Source: Prevotella sp. (GTDB lineage: Bacteria > Bacteroidota > Bacteroidia > Bacteroidales > Bacteroidaceae). From it: DNA of 58,392 nt. This document shows positions 34,821 to 43,408 of the stretch, piece after piece (positions within the stretch are counted from its first letter, which is position 1; every line of letters starts with the position of its first letter). The stretch is taken from positions 1 through 58,392 of the forward strand of contig JAFSNR010000063.1 in NCBI GenBank assembly GCA_017443345.1, read 5' to 3'. The notes under the pieces were generated by a model, which was not told where the DNA came from, searched no databases, and worked only from the letters and a program-made list of their open reading frames with translations. Position numbers and translations under genes: made by a program.

Positions 34821-34892
34821 CACGCATTTGGGTCACATACCAAATGCGTGCATATATTTTCTTTAAAATCAGTCGGTTTTTTCTTAATTTTG
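34821..34892 (+). promoter_or_regulatory. inverted operator and promoter of the small AraC gene
   Basis: cacgcatttg (34821-34830) and caaatgcgtg (34841-34850) are a perfect inverted repeat with centres 20 bp apart, two helical turns. The -7 box TAATTTTG is at 34885-34892. The right half-site matches the one before the upstream gene. Confidence 0.75.
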
Positions 34893-34915
34893 CAAACGAA
34901 AATTCAAAAACCGCA

Positions 34916-35278
34916 ATGAACAAGGAACTCTTTAAGACTATAGACACCATTATTCGACAGGAGCGTCTATATGCACAAGTCAACCTGATGCGCGAGGATA
35001 TCATGATGCGTTTCGGCATTGGTCGTCATCATCTGAACGACCAGCTCAACACCTTTGCCGATGGCATGTCCTTCCCCCAGTACATCAACTCCATCCGAAT
35101 GGAGGTAGCCTACGACCTGCTGACCAACCATCCTGAAATGTCCATCGCCGATGTGGCCCGTGAAGTGGGCTTCACCGCCCCCAATCTGCGCGAACAGTTT
35201 AAGCGTTGCTACGGCATTACGCCAACTCAATATCTTGCTGGGCTCGACACCCCCAACGACGAAGAAGACGATACTTGA
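34916..35278 (+). CDS. small stand-alone AraC-type DNA-binding protein
   Basis: A 120-residue protein that is essentially only an AraC domain: first helix-turn-helix NLMREDIMMRFGIGRHHLND and second ADVAREVGFTAPNLREQFKR. It is clearly paralogous to the C-terminal domain of the 570-residue regulator upstream; both share SFPQY, NNIR/NSIR and PNLREQFKR-YG. Lacking a sensor domain, it may compete with or relay for that regulator at the shared operator. The acidic tail ends NDEEDDT. The start follows a promoter by 23 nt, and the next gene begins 23 nt downstream without its own promoter. Confidence 0.85.
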   Translation: MNKELFKTIDTIIRQERLYAQVNLMREDIMMRFGIGRHHLNDQLNTFADGMSFPQYINSIRMEVAYDLLTNHPEMSIADVAREVGFTAPNLREQFKRCYGITPTQYLAGLDTPNDEEDDT

Positions 35279-35301
35279 TTATTTCAATATTCAATGATTA
35301 T

Positions 35302-36411
35302 ATGTACGCACCTCAGAGTCTTCAGGATACCCTCTTTTTAATGTTCTACAGCGGCATTGGCATGCTGGCCTTGCTGGCAAGCATCTATCTTGGACTGAGG
35401 CGCAGTAACGCTATTGAGCCATCCGTAAATCCCCCGAAGGCACTGCGCCAATGGACAGCAGTCTTTTTCATCACTGCAGCGATGAGTCACGTATGGTGGT
35501 ATGTGTTCGGCATCTATTGGCTGGCTAAGGACAGACTAATTCGGAATATCGTATGCATTATGCTCGACCATATTACACTGGTGCCACTTGCAATGGCATT
35601 ACTGCTACGCATGCTGCAGGACCGCCAACGCAAGATCTGGCCCTGGGCTGTGACCCAGGTAATTGTCATAGGGCCCGCTGCGATAGGAATAGCCATACAC
35701 AACGAAATAGGCCTTGATCTGATGCACACCTGCCAGATAGGTATCATCATGATCTTTATCATCTACTTCATATACGCGTTAGTAAAGTACAGCAGCTGGC
35801 TGAATGAGAACTATGCAGACCTAGACCACAAGGAAGTGTGGCAAAGCCTGCTGTTTGCTATCGCTCTTTTCATTATTTATCAGGCCTACGCCACAAACCC
35901 AGGAGATATGGCAAGAGAATATCTGTCGCAGATAAACACGGTGATCATCATCTTCTTCCTGCTCTGGCGCGTGGAAACACTGCAGGAGCTGGAAGTCAAA
36001 GAGGAGGGGGGAAAAGAGACAACCTATGCCACCATCTCCACGACCATCTCCACAAATATCGGCACGATGCTACAAGCTCGATGCGAGGCGACACAGATCT
36101 ATCTGCAACACGACCTCACATTGGCACAACTGGGCGAGACCATAGGTACCAACCGTACCTACCTCAGCCAGTACTTCTCCCAGCAAGGCATTACCTACAA
36201 CGCCTACGTCAACCGCCTGCGTATCGCCCATTTCGAACGGCTCTACCGCGAGAATGTGGCGGCCAATCGCACATTCACTGCCCAACAACTGGCCCATGAT
36301 TGCGGGTTCAGAAGCTACAGCACCTTCGCTGCTGCCTTCAAATTGTTTAATGGTCAAAACGTCAGCTCGTGGATGCGATGTCAGACGCCCGACTCTCAAA
36401 ATATGCAATAA
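35302..36411 (+). CDS. membrane-embedded AraC-family regulator
   Basis: A 369-residue protein from the ATG at 35302. The upstream in-frame extension is Arg-rich and overlaps the previous gene, so I reject it. Six or seven hydrophobic helices fill residues 8 to about 230 (LFLMFYSGIGMLALLASIYL, IVCIMLDHITLVPLAMALLL, IGIIMIFIIYFIYALV, QINTVIIIFFLLWRV). The C-terminal AraC domain shows LTLAQLGETIGTNRTYLSQY and TAQQLAHDCGFRSYSTFAAA. Unrelated in its sensor part to the two upstream regulators, but probably co-transcribed with the small one. Possible targets are the aatatgcaa sites just after it. Confidence 0.85.
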   Translation: MYAPQSLQDTLFLMFYSGIGMLALLASIYLGLRRSNAIEPSVNPPKALRQWTAVFFITAAMSHVWWYVFGIYWLAKDRLIRNIVCIMLDHITLVPLAMALLLRMLQDRQRKIWPWAVTQVIVIGPAAIGIAIHNEIGLDLMHTCQIGIIMIFIIYFIYALVKYSSWLNENYADLDHKEVWQSLLFAIALFIIYQAYATNPGDMAREYLSQINTVIIIFFLLWRVETLQELEVKEEGGKETTYATISTTISTNIGTMLQARCEATQIYLQHDLTLAQLGETIGTNRTYLSQYFSQQGITYNAYVNRLRIAHFERLYRENVAANRTFTAQQLAHDCGFRSYSTFAAAFKLFNGQNVSSWMRCQTPDSQNMQ

Positions 36412-36487
36412 TTGTTTCAGAATATGCAAAAACTGCATATGAAATGTCTCAGACTATTGCAGAGGAACGAAGAAAATCGTACCTTTG
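36400..36487 (+). promoter_or_regulatory. operator cluster and promoter of the S66-like gene
   Basis: aatatgcaa at 36400-36408 and 36421-36429, 21 bp apart, then an inverted tgcatat at 36434-36440 that makes a perfect atatgca/tgcatat pair. The -7 box TACCTTTG is at 36480-36487. The first site overlaps the end of the AraC gene. Confidence 0.65.
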
Positions 36488-36522
36488 CACTGCACAAATT
36501 AAAATAATGAGTTTGCTTCATA

Positions 36523-37503
36523 ATGTATCAAGGTAAGAAGATTGTTCAAGCACCCTACTTAAAGGCAGGTGACAAGGTTGCCCTTGTATCCCCTGCCTAT
36601 TGGGTGCCCCAGGAGGCCTTACAGATGGCTGCAGAAACCATCAAGAGCTGGGGCCTGCAGCCTGTGATAGGCCCTCACACCAACAACTTAAATGTAAACG
36701 CCTACGCAGGGACAGCCGACGAACGTGCTGCCGACATGCTCTGGGCACTCGAGGACGATCATATTAAGGCTGTTATCTGTTCGCGAGGCGGCTACGGTTC
36801 CATCCACCTGCTGAGCCGCATCCCGAAGGAATGCTTTCTGCAACACCCGAAATGGCTGATCGGTCATGGCGATATCACCATTCTGCTCTATGCCATTGCC
36901 GCAGCTGGCCTGATGAGCATCCATGGGCCGATGGCCTTCCAGATAGCCAGCTGCCAGGAGCCTGCCACCAGCATCACCCGTAATATCCTTTTCGGCACCC
37001 TGCCGCAGTACAAGATCCCAGGCAATCCCTACAATCGTAGCGGGCATGCTGAAGGCATCCTCGTCGGTGGCAACCTCTCCAGTTATTGCGCCGTTACAGG
37101 AACCCGCTTTCATCTCCCACCTAAGCAGGACATCATATTATTTATAGAAGAGGTGGAAGAGTCGCTGCACGCCATCGACCGATTATTCTACACACTCACC
37201 TTGCAACCCGACTTCGACAAGGTGAAAGGCATTATCTTCGGCACCTTCAACTCCATCAGGTACGACCTCCAATATGGCAGCGTCGAGCAAATGCTTATTG
37301 CACATCTATACGGATACGAGATACCTGTTTGCTGCGGCTTCCCTGTAGGAAGCAACAGCTGTATCCCACTAATTGAGGGGGCACCATGTTCACTCGACGT
37401 GACCACCGAGAGCGCCGTACTGACTTACAAGATGAAAGGCAACATAGAGCCCCTTGAAGTCGATATGGCCAGTCCTAAGCTGATCAAGGAGAAAGAACTA
37501 TAA
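36523..37503 (+). CDS. LD-carboxypeptidase-like (peptidase S66/MccF) protein, possibly inactive
   Basis: A 326-residue protein with the S66 fold: KAGDKVALVSPAYWV, VICSRGGYGSIHLLSRI, SIHGPMAFQI and IILFIEEVEESLHAIDRLFY with the acidic residue. In active members the nucleophile is the Ser of a G[YF]SD[IV]T motif. Here the motif reads GHGDIT, Gly at 116. The catalytic His expected in FP.GH is replaced in FPVGSNS. Two of three catalytic residues thus appear missing, suggesting a binding protein or pseudoenzyme. Active relatives recycle peptidoglycan tetrapeptides or cleave microcin C. It is followed after 11 nt by the GH3-family gene. Confidence 0.8.
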   Translation: MYQGKKIVQAPYLKAGDKVALVSPAYWVPQEALQMAAETIKSWGLQPVIGPHTNNLNVNAYAGTADERAADMLWALEDDHIKAVICSRGGYGSIHLLSRIPKECFLQHPKWLIGHGDITILLYAIAAAGLMSIHGPMAFQIASCQEPATSITRNILFGTLPQYKIPGNPYNRSGHAEGILVGGNLSSYCAVTGTRFHLPPKQDIILFIEEVEESLHAIDRLFYTLTLQPDFDKVKGIIFGTFNSIRYDLQYGSVEQMLIAHLYGYEIPVCCGFPVGSNSCIPLIEGAPCSLDVTTESAVLTYKMKGNIEPLEVDMASPKLIKEKEL

Positions 37504-37514
37504 CACGATTATTC

Positions 37515-38705
37515 ATGGACGAGAAAACGATCAAGATTGTCAACGAAGCAAGATGGGCTGACGGCCAGAAGGTATGGAACAGGTTGGAGGAGATTACCTT
37601 CGACCCCATGCAATGTCAGGAAGAGTTCGTCATGCGCCTGGTACGTGAGAATGCCAATACGGAGTACGGACGTATTCACGGTTTTGATCATATCCGCGGT
37701 CTTGATGAATACCGTAGTTACGTCCCTCTGACAGCCTACGAGAACTATCAGCCCTACGTCAACCGGATAGCCAATGGTAATAAAAACGTGCTGACAGCCT
37801 ACCTCACAGAGCATATTTCAACCTTCGACAGCTATAAGAGTCTTCCCCTGTCACGATGGGGCGTACAGGCTTGTTACGACTACAGCTTCTCTTTGGAATT
37901 CTATTTAGCCGGCAATCAAGGCTTTCTGACAGACGGCATGACGCTCAACCTCGTCGACACCCACATCGAGCAGCTGCCATCGGGTGTCAACGTCGGCAAT
38001 CTGGTCGGACGCCTGCTGACAAGACGCGATTTCGACTACGATCAGGTCTACGTCATACCTTTGGATGTCAACAAATCGTCACAAGACACGGATATGCTCT
38101 ATCGCCAGGCACTCTACGCCCTGAGACAGGAAAAGATATCACTGGCCCTCTGTGACCACTACGACAACATGATCCAACTGTTGCGCTATATCGAGAAGAA
38201 CTGGCCCAGCCTGGCTGAAGACATCGAACTGGGCAACAGTTATGTCACCCCCGATCCTGAACGAGCCAACGCCATCCGTAAGGTCATGGAGAGCCACCAT
38301 ATAGGAACGCAGATAACAGAACAGCTCTGGTCAGGACTGCACTGTATCATGGTGTTCGACGTCGACCGTCTCAGTGCCAGCTTTGAACTGCTGCGCACCT
38401 ATTGCGGCAATAAGGTCCACTTCGTCTTCACAGGTCTCGGTTCACCAGAAGGGACCTTCTCCACGACGCTGAACATTGACGACCCGCAGACGGTACTGAT
38501 CCCCGATAGTGTCTTCTATGAATTCAAGCCCAAGGAATCAGCCAACTACGATTATCTGCTGACCCTCGACCAGCTCGAGATCGGCCGCAGCTACGAAATG
38601 GTTGTCTCAACACTTTCAGGTCTCTACCGCTATAAGACCCAGAAGACGATTCTCGTCGTAGGCCGTCATCACGAAACGCCAACGGTGATTGTCGACAAAG
38701 ACTAA
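37515..38705 (+). CDS. GH3-family (acyl-adenylate synthetase-like) protein
   Basis: A 396-residue protein resembling plant GH3 and its bacterial relatives: ENANTEYGRIHGFDHIRGLD, EYRSYVPLTAYENYQPYVNR, VFTGLGSPEG and YEFKPKESANYDYLLTLDQL. At its usual place the ATP-binding SSGTT motif is replaced by EHISTFDSYKSLPLS, so nucleotide binding is doubtful. Shorter than typical bacterial GH3 (about 500), lacking much of the C-terminal subdomain. Forms a two-gene unit with the S66-like protein, which also lacks its active site. Role unknown; acting together is a speculation from position. Confidence 0.75.
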   Translation: MDEKTIKIVNEARWADGQKVWNRLEEITFDPMQCQEEFVMRLVRENANTEYGRIHGFDHIRGLDEYRSYVPLTAYENYQPYVNRIANGNKNVLTAYLTEHISTFDSYKSLPLSRWGVQACYDYSFSLEFYLAGNQGFLTDGMTLNLVDTHIEQLPSGVNVGNLVGRLLTRRDFDYDQVYVIPLDVNKSSQDTDMLYRQALYALRQEKISLALCDHYDNMIQLLRYIEKNWPSLAEDIELGNSYVTPDPERANAIRKVMESHHIGTQITEQLWSGLHCIMVFDVDRLSASFELLRTYCGNKVHFVFTGLGSPEGTFSTTLNIDDPQTVLIPDSVFYEFKPKESANYDYLLTLDQLEIGRSYEMVVSTLSGLYRYKTQKTILVVGRHHETPTVIVDKD

Positions 38706-38740
38706 ACACAAGCGGGAGCAATCATGCCCTCGGCCTCTTT

Positions 38741-39244
38741 TTAAGCCTTCAGGAACGCAATGCGCCTCCGATTGTCCTTCGGTCTTACCGCGAAGTGCAG
38801 CCAGCAGACGCTTCCGTGCTGCTCTAAGAGCAATTCGTCAAATTCCCGCTTAGACTCATCCGCGATATCCAACAAGATGGACGCATAGCGGATCATCTGC
38901 TCCTTCCCCGCGCACCGGATATCCACTGCGCACCCCGTCAGATGGTTGGAATTCTGAGCCCCGCCCGCGAGTTGATTCACCGCAGGAGAACGATACCCCG
39001 AATTAATAATAATCGGTTCAACGTTCTTTGAGGATTCATAATCCTCCCCTGGCTCCAAACAATACAGCGTATTATAACTGTATCTTAAATCTTCGAGCCA
39101 ATTCTCGCAGATACGTTTCAAATTCTCAATCGCCACATGCGATGGAATGTTCCCATCCTCCGTCACATGCTTCGTCTTCGTCAACTCCCCCAACGAAAAG
39201 TGTTGGGAGAGCTTTGCGTCTTTATTAATCATTATTTGTTCCAT
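38741..39244 (-). CDS. M15-family (Peptidase_M15_3) peptidase
   Basis: A 167-residue zinc peptidase of the phage-lysin/D-Ala-D-Ala carboxypeptidase type. LSQHFSLGELTKTKHV opens the fold. PIIINSGYRSPAVNQLAGG and SNHLTGCAVDIRC give the HxxGxAxD zinc ligands. CWLHFAVRPKDNRR supplies the last His. It has no signal peptide, as in phage endolysins. Such amidase/peptidase genes regularly accompany DUF4248/HU/DUF3987 loci in Bacteroides. It lies just outside the inner tag B copy, so it may or may not belong to the island. Confidence 0.88.
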   Translation of the reverse strand: MEQIMINKDAKLSQHFSLGELTKTKHVTEDGNIPSHVAIENLKRICENWLEDLRYSYNTLYCLEPGEDYESSKNVEPIIINSGYRSPAVNQLAGGAQNSNHLTGCAVDIRCAGKEQMIRYASILLDIADESKREFDELLLEQHGSVCWLHFAVRPKDNRRRIAFLKA

Positions 39245-39247
39245 AAC

Positions 39248-39278
39248 TAATCATCTGTAAACTGTAAACCGTAAACTA
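39248..39278. repeat. intergenic repeat, tttacagatgattac type (inverted copy)
   Basis: taatcatctgtaaactgtaa followed by accgtaaacta. Inverted relative to 20774-20811 and 31418-31449. Confidence 0.6.
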
Positions 39279-39282
39279 AAAA

Positions 39283-39316
39283 ATCCAAAATACCCAACAA
39301 CCCAAGATGCCAACAT
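39283..39316. repeat. tag B, single inner copy
   Basis: On the plus strand tccaaaatacccaacaaccc, then aagatgccaacatc. It starts right after the stop of the leftward DUF3987 gene, exactly as tag A follows its primase gene. It has the same orientation as the outer arm at 57354-57397 (caaaatacccaacaaccc shared). Confidence 0.85.
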
Positions 39317-39317
39317 C

Positions 39318-41750
39318 TCAGATGGCTTTGGTTAGTTTTCGAAACACGCCTTTTTGAAGTTTATCTATGATATTCTTCCCAACCCATTCCTTGGTCTTTT
39401 TGGAGGCCGTATCGTTTCTAGTATACCCGAACACGCGCATCACGTCCTGAGTAGTGAACTCATCTGGCAACAGACTGTAGAACTTGGCCGTCTTGTCGTA
39501 CACCCGACGCAGCTGCGTATCGCGGACCTCGTTGTCGTACATGTCCTGAAGCAGCTGTCCGAACAGCGCATCCTCGCATTTGTTGATGATCTCACACATC
39601 AGGTCGGCAAAGTCCAGATGGTGCTGTTCAATCTGACAAACACCCGTCTTCACGAACTCCTCCCACGTGGGTTGGGTCGAGATGACCTGCGGAATGCAGA
39701 CCGCCATCACCTTGTCCTGCAGACGCTTGCGCTCCAGGTTCAGCACCTTGTCCTCGTTGATGCGGGCTTCCTCGCCGAGGGCGGCACAGAGGTCATAAAC
39801 ATGCTTCACCAAGGGCTCTATACCCTTAATCTCGCACTTCAGCGCATCAAACCTCGCGCCCCATTCCTCCATTTGTCTCGTTGGAGTGTTATCACGCTTC
39901 GTGGCTCGATAGGCATCGGTATGATAGTCTTCTTCTGGCATAATCCAAGGGGTCATTCGGGTTGACATACCATCACCGATGTTCCTGGCATTGATAAACT
40001 GCTGGAGCGAGGTGCGAGTACAGGTAAACACGCCCGAGAACATCATCGGCATCGAACCGTTCACAGAGTCAGAGTTGGCATAGTCCACGCCATTGCGCTC
40101 ATTATGGAAGCTTTGAAGCATGATATCTCTCTTCTCCTGGAAGCCGCCCTTGGCATTGACTAATGATAGCAATTCGGTAGAGAACATGTACTGATGCAGG
40201 AACCACTCCTGACCGTCGTAGCCTATCTCCTTATTGTTCTCCGCATGCTTGTAGAATCGGTTGTTAGATACCTTCACTACATTATAGCGGATGATGCCGC
40301 CCGGCTCCTGGAGCGCCTCGCCCTTCTGTGCCTTGCTCGAGGTATTTCGGGCGTTCTTCTCCTTCTTATAGGCCTTTTCTGCATCTCGGGCAGGCTTGTC
40401 ACTCTCTCGCATCGTCAGCATGATATGATCATCCTGTTCCTTTGCCAGAGACTTTCCGCTTGCGGGGTCACCTTCCATCAGCACCAGAGAGTTCAATCGC
40501 TGCATCTCGCCCTTCCAGTTCTGATAGTTGCAGCGGGTCAATAACACAGAGTACATTCCTGAGGCCGAAATCACTCCTCCTGGCTTCACTCTGGGATTGT
40601 CGATATGCGCAATGGCTGGCTCGTAGCATCCAAGAGGAATCTGCATCAGCCTGTCGGCCCAGTCGTCATACGGCAGATTGTTCTGCACCGTATCCTTCTT
40701 GGTAATCTTAATACCCAAGGCCTCGCAGGTAGCTTTCAGTTCATCTGATGCCTCACCTCTCGGACGGAACTTGCAGACATCCGCCGCCATCTTCTGCAAC
40801 TCCTGCACTCGTCCCTCTTTCACGAAGTCCTCATAGAAGTCCATCTGCTGCATCATCCAGAATACATTAGCAGGCCTGTTATCCACAATGCGGCGCAACT
40901 CACCGCCAAGTTCCAGCATTCTCTGGTGTCTGTCGCCCTTACCAGGCCGTCCGCCTTTCAGTTCGTTCCATTTCTCGAGAATATCCTTATAAGGCACACC
41001 GTGATAGCAGTAAACGCCATCCTCGTTCTCATCTAATGATATCTCTCCAAGGTCTTCTACTCCAGCATCCTGATCAGTCTTTCCAGCTGCATCTTCACCG
41101 AAATCAAGAGTGCCCTGAGAGTTGCCCTCACGGTACTGTTTGCCGTATTTCTCGTCGTATAAAGGATTATCATAACCAAATAGTCTTTCTTCGTCAATGT
41201 ATAAGATATCGTCCCACTTCGGGATGTATGAGAGTCGGCTGCTGTCCTTGCAGCCCTTGTCGATCTTAATCGACAGTCCGAAGAGCTTCGCCAGTCTCTT
41301 CTGATTATCCATAAGATTATAGTTGATATCCGCTATCGATACCGACTTCAGACCTTCTCCGCCTGGAGTGATGAAGAAGAGCACGATGCCCAGCGCCTTC
41401 AGATCGTGCTGCTGGCAAATCTCCTCGAACTTCTCCTTGGGATGATCCACATGGTCGAAGTCACACATCACCAGCCCGTTCAGCACGCACTGGCTCTGCA
41501 GCCTCCAGCGGCCCATCTTGTCCTTGTTATACTTCTTCTCTCCTTTGCTCACCAGCACCTCCTTAGCCTGATACAGGCATCCCGGCAGCTTATCCTTCAT
41601 GGCCTTCGCCTCGGCGAGGCTGCCGCAGGCCTTCAACCTGCGGTGCTCGTCGATGGTCTTTGCCACCCATGGCGCCTGCGTCAGCGACTTAAAGGTCTCT
41701 AGCGGACACGGCTGGCATTCAGTAGACTTGTTCTGTTGATAAGTAAACAT
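39318..41750 (-). CDS. fused BT4734-type/DUF3987 primase-helicase-like protein
   Basis: An 810-residue protein combining in one chain what operon A makes as two. The N-terminal BT4734/VirE-N domain (about 35-190) has LPGCLYQAKEV, GRWRLQSQCVLNGLVMCDFD, VLFFITPGGEGLKSV and CKDSSRLSYI. A PriCT-like helical segment follows (DRHQRMLELGGELRRIVDN). The DUF3987 ATPase has Walker A EGDPASGKSLA. The C-terminus is winged-helix-like (FTTQDVMRVFGYTRNDTASK). Probable role: priming or unwinding at the element's tag/hairpin sites. The start (MFTYQQ) overlaps the upstream frame, as in operon A. Confidence 0.9.
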   Translation of the reverse strand: MFTYQQNKSTECQPCPLETFKSLTQAPWVAKTIDEHRRLKACGSLAEAKAMKDKLPGCLYQAKEVLVSKGEKKYNKDKMGRWRLQSQCVLNGLVMCDFDHVDHPKEKFEEICQQHDLKALGIVLFFITPGGEGLKSVSIADINYNLMDNQKRLAKLFGLSIKIDKGCKDSSRLSYIPKWDDILYIDEERLFGYDNPLYDEKYGKQYREGNSQGTLDFGEDAAGKTDQDAGVEDLGEISLDENEDGVYCYHGVPYKDILEKWNELKGGRPGKGDRHQRMLELGGELRRIVDNRPANVFWMMQQMDFYEDFVKEGRVQELQKMAADVCKFRPRGEASDELKATCEALGIKITKKDTVQNNLPYDDWADRLMQIPLGCYEPAIAHIDNPRVKPGGVISASGMYSVLLTRCNYQNWKGEMQRLNSLVLMEGDPASGKSLAKEQDDHIMLTMRESDKPARDAEKAYKKEKNARNTSSKAQKGEALQEPGGIIRYNVVKVSNNRFYKHAENNKEIGYDGQEWFLHQYMFSTELLSLVNAKGGFQEKRDIMLQSFHNERNGVDYANSDSVNGSMPMMFSGVFTCTRTSLQQFINARNIGDGMSTRMTPWIMPEEDYHTDAYRATKRDNTPTRQMEEWGARFDALKCEIKGIEPLVKHVYDLCAALGEEARINEDKVLNLERKRLQDKVMAVCIPQVISTQPTWEEFVKTGVCQIEQHHLDFADLMCEIINKCEDALFGQLLQDMYDNEVRDTQLRRVYDKTAKFYSLLPDEFTTQDVMRVFGYTRNDTASKKTKEWVGKNIIDKLQKGVFRKLTKAI

Positions 41751-42178
41751 CTTCTCAATTCTGCTTCTAAGTTACTAATCTCTGTTCCATAGTCGGGTGT
41801 CTCGTTCAGATTCACCGTCTTCTTCACTACCAGCTGATGGCGCTCCTTCGAGAGCCACACCTCCAGGCGCGAGTCCTGAGTAGTCAGCGGACGCTCCATG
41901 GGGTCAGGGCTCGGCGTACCGCCCATCTCCGTGATGAACTCATCAAACTGCTTCTTCATCTCGCCCACCATGTCACCACTCTTCTCAGGCACTATCAGCT
42001 ACACCACGCGCTTCGGGTTCTTCTGACCAGTGGTGGTATACATCTGGCTGTCGCCCTTCTCCACCACGTTCTTCTTCGCGGGCTTACCCTTCTCTTCCGG
42101 CTTCACGGTGATCACACCGTCCTTACCGCTCACTCTTGCTCTGTAAGAGAAATCCTTCTCAAAAATCTTTTCACTCAT
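41699..42178 (-). pseudogene. primase-operon conserved protein, split by an in-frame TAG
   Basis: From the ATG at 42178 it reads MSEKIFEKDFSYRARVSGKD to TTTGQKNPKRVV, then TAG (42001-41999). It resumes in the same frame as LIVPEKSGDMVGEMKKQF and continues with RLEVWLSKERHQLVVKKTVN. Both parts align with the intact 171-residue protein of operon A at matching positions. One codon change would restore it. A GTG at 41992 could restart translation, so two half-proteins are possible. Its last codons overlap the start of the DUF3987 gene by about 50 bases. Confidence 0.75.
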
Positions 42179-42185
42179 AGTTCGT

Positions 42186-42458
42186 TTATTTAAGTTTGTT
42201 GATATAAAAATTGTTGATGTAATACTCCCTGCCGTCCTGAGCCTGACGCTTCTGTGCCTTCCATGTACCCTGTACAGTGTGCATCCTCGAGAAGTCAAAC
42301 GTCGTGTCCTTCTCACGCTTTGCTACACTGCTCGACATCTCTGCATAGAAGAAGTCAATGCCGTCATCCAGCAGAAATCCTCTGCTTGCGTTCGTCTCAC
42401 CATTGTACTCATACTCCGAGTACCCAAAATCCTGTAAAATCTTTACCAGTTTCTCCAT
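42186..42458 (-). CDS. hypothetical protein, 90 residues
   Basis: MEKLVKILQDFGYSEYEYNG, then ASRGFLLDDGIDFFYAEMSS and REYYINNFYINKLK. Soluble and mixed alpha/beta, with no recognised family. Part of the leftward primase operon, 7 nt before the split gene. Presence only in operon B makes it an accessory member. Confidence 0.7.
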   Translation of the reverse strand: MEKLVKILQDFGYSEYEYNGETNASRGFLLDDGIDFFYAEMSSSVAKREKDTTFDFSRMHTVQGTWKAQKRQAQDGREYYINNFYINKLK

Positions 42459-42513
42459 TGTTCAAAATATTTTTATGTTCTTATGTCCTTATGTCAAAAA
42501 TAATGTTAATCTG

Positions 42514-43404
42514 TTACTTTGTCTTTATATTCTCATACATGGTTTCAAACAGTGCCAGGCTCTGTGGCAGCACCTGCGGAATATCCATCCTGCCAGGCTT
42601 CAGCACCGTGTTCAACTGCTGATAAGCATTCCAATAGCTAATGGGCTCATCATGACGCATCAGCGCGATCAGCTGTTCAGAAGTCTCATTGATCTGAGAG
42701 GAGTTCAGCGGATAAGGCTGAGAGATACGGAGCACGTCGTTATTCGTATCGTGAAGAATACGTTTCTCTACGAGCACGCCTATCAGCTGTAACATACCAT
42801 TACGATCCATCTGAGCCGATTTCAATGCACCCATCCGCTCTTTGCGAACCTTCTGATACGGTTCATAATCATCAGCCCACTGCTGAGTGCGATCCATCAC
42901 CATTTCTAAGGTGAACTTGTCCTTACGGCTCTGGCCTCCATAGCATGTGTAATTGCTTATCACATCCTGCGCACCGAGAATCGTCTGGTTATGACAAACC
43001 TTTACCATTGGTCCGATTCCAAGCTGGATACCCTTCTGGTGATAAGCCACTGCGAGGCAAGTCACGATGTCATCCGTCTCATCTGAACGAATCTCGATGT
43101 TGGCATACACACGTCTAAGAAGGTGTGCCTCAATCGCACGCTCACCAAACTTCTCTTCCAACTGAGGCAACAGCGTTACACCAGGCCTCTTCGAATCACG
43201 GTTAGCAGCGGCGAAAATCTCCTGCACCACGGGCTTAAGACCACGTTTCTCGAAAATCTCCAGCACCTGTTGAATCAGGGCGAAGTGATAGATTCCTCCA
43301 ACGGGATCCCCCGTAGGCAGGTTTTCATGATAGCTCTTTTCGAGCTCTTCGAGCGTCAGCACCTGTACTGGCTTCTCGGCAAAATTCAATTGTCTTTGTT
43401 CCAT
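42514..43404 (-). CDS. conserved element protein, possibly DUF932-like
   Basis: A 296-residue soluble protein. The central portion, ANIEIRSDETDDIVTCLAVA, YHQKGIQLGIGPMVKVCHNQ and TILGAQDVISNYTCYGG, recalls DUF932 plasmid/phage proteins with their 'V.VCQNTL' block. The rest (LPTGDPVGGIYHFALIQQVL; QQWADDYEPYQKVRKERMG) I cannot place. DUF932 proteins occur on plasmids and anti-restriction modules, but no function is established. It begins 4 nt after the KilA-C-type gene and is probably co-translated with it. Confidence 0.65.
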   Translation of the reverse strand: MEQRQLNFAEKPVQVLTLEELEKSYHENLPTGDPVGGIYHFALIQQVLEIFEKRGLKPVVQEIFAAANRDSKRPGVTLLPQLEEKFGERAIEAHLLRRVYANIEIRSDETDDIVTCLAVAYHQKGIQLGIGPMVKVCHNQTILGAQDVISNYTCYGGQSRKDKFTLEMVMDRTQQWADDYEPYQKVRKERMGALKSAQMDRNGMLQLIGVLVEKRILHDTNNDVLRISQPYPLNSSQINETSEQLIALMRHDEPISYWNAYQQLNTVLKPGRMDIPQVLPQSLALFETMYENIKTK

Positions 43405-43408
43405 TACT

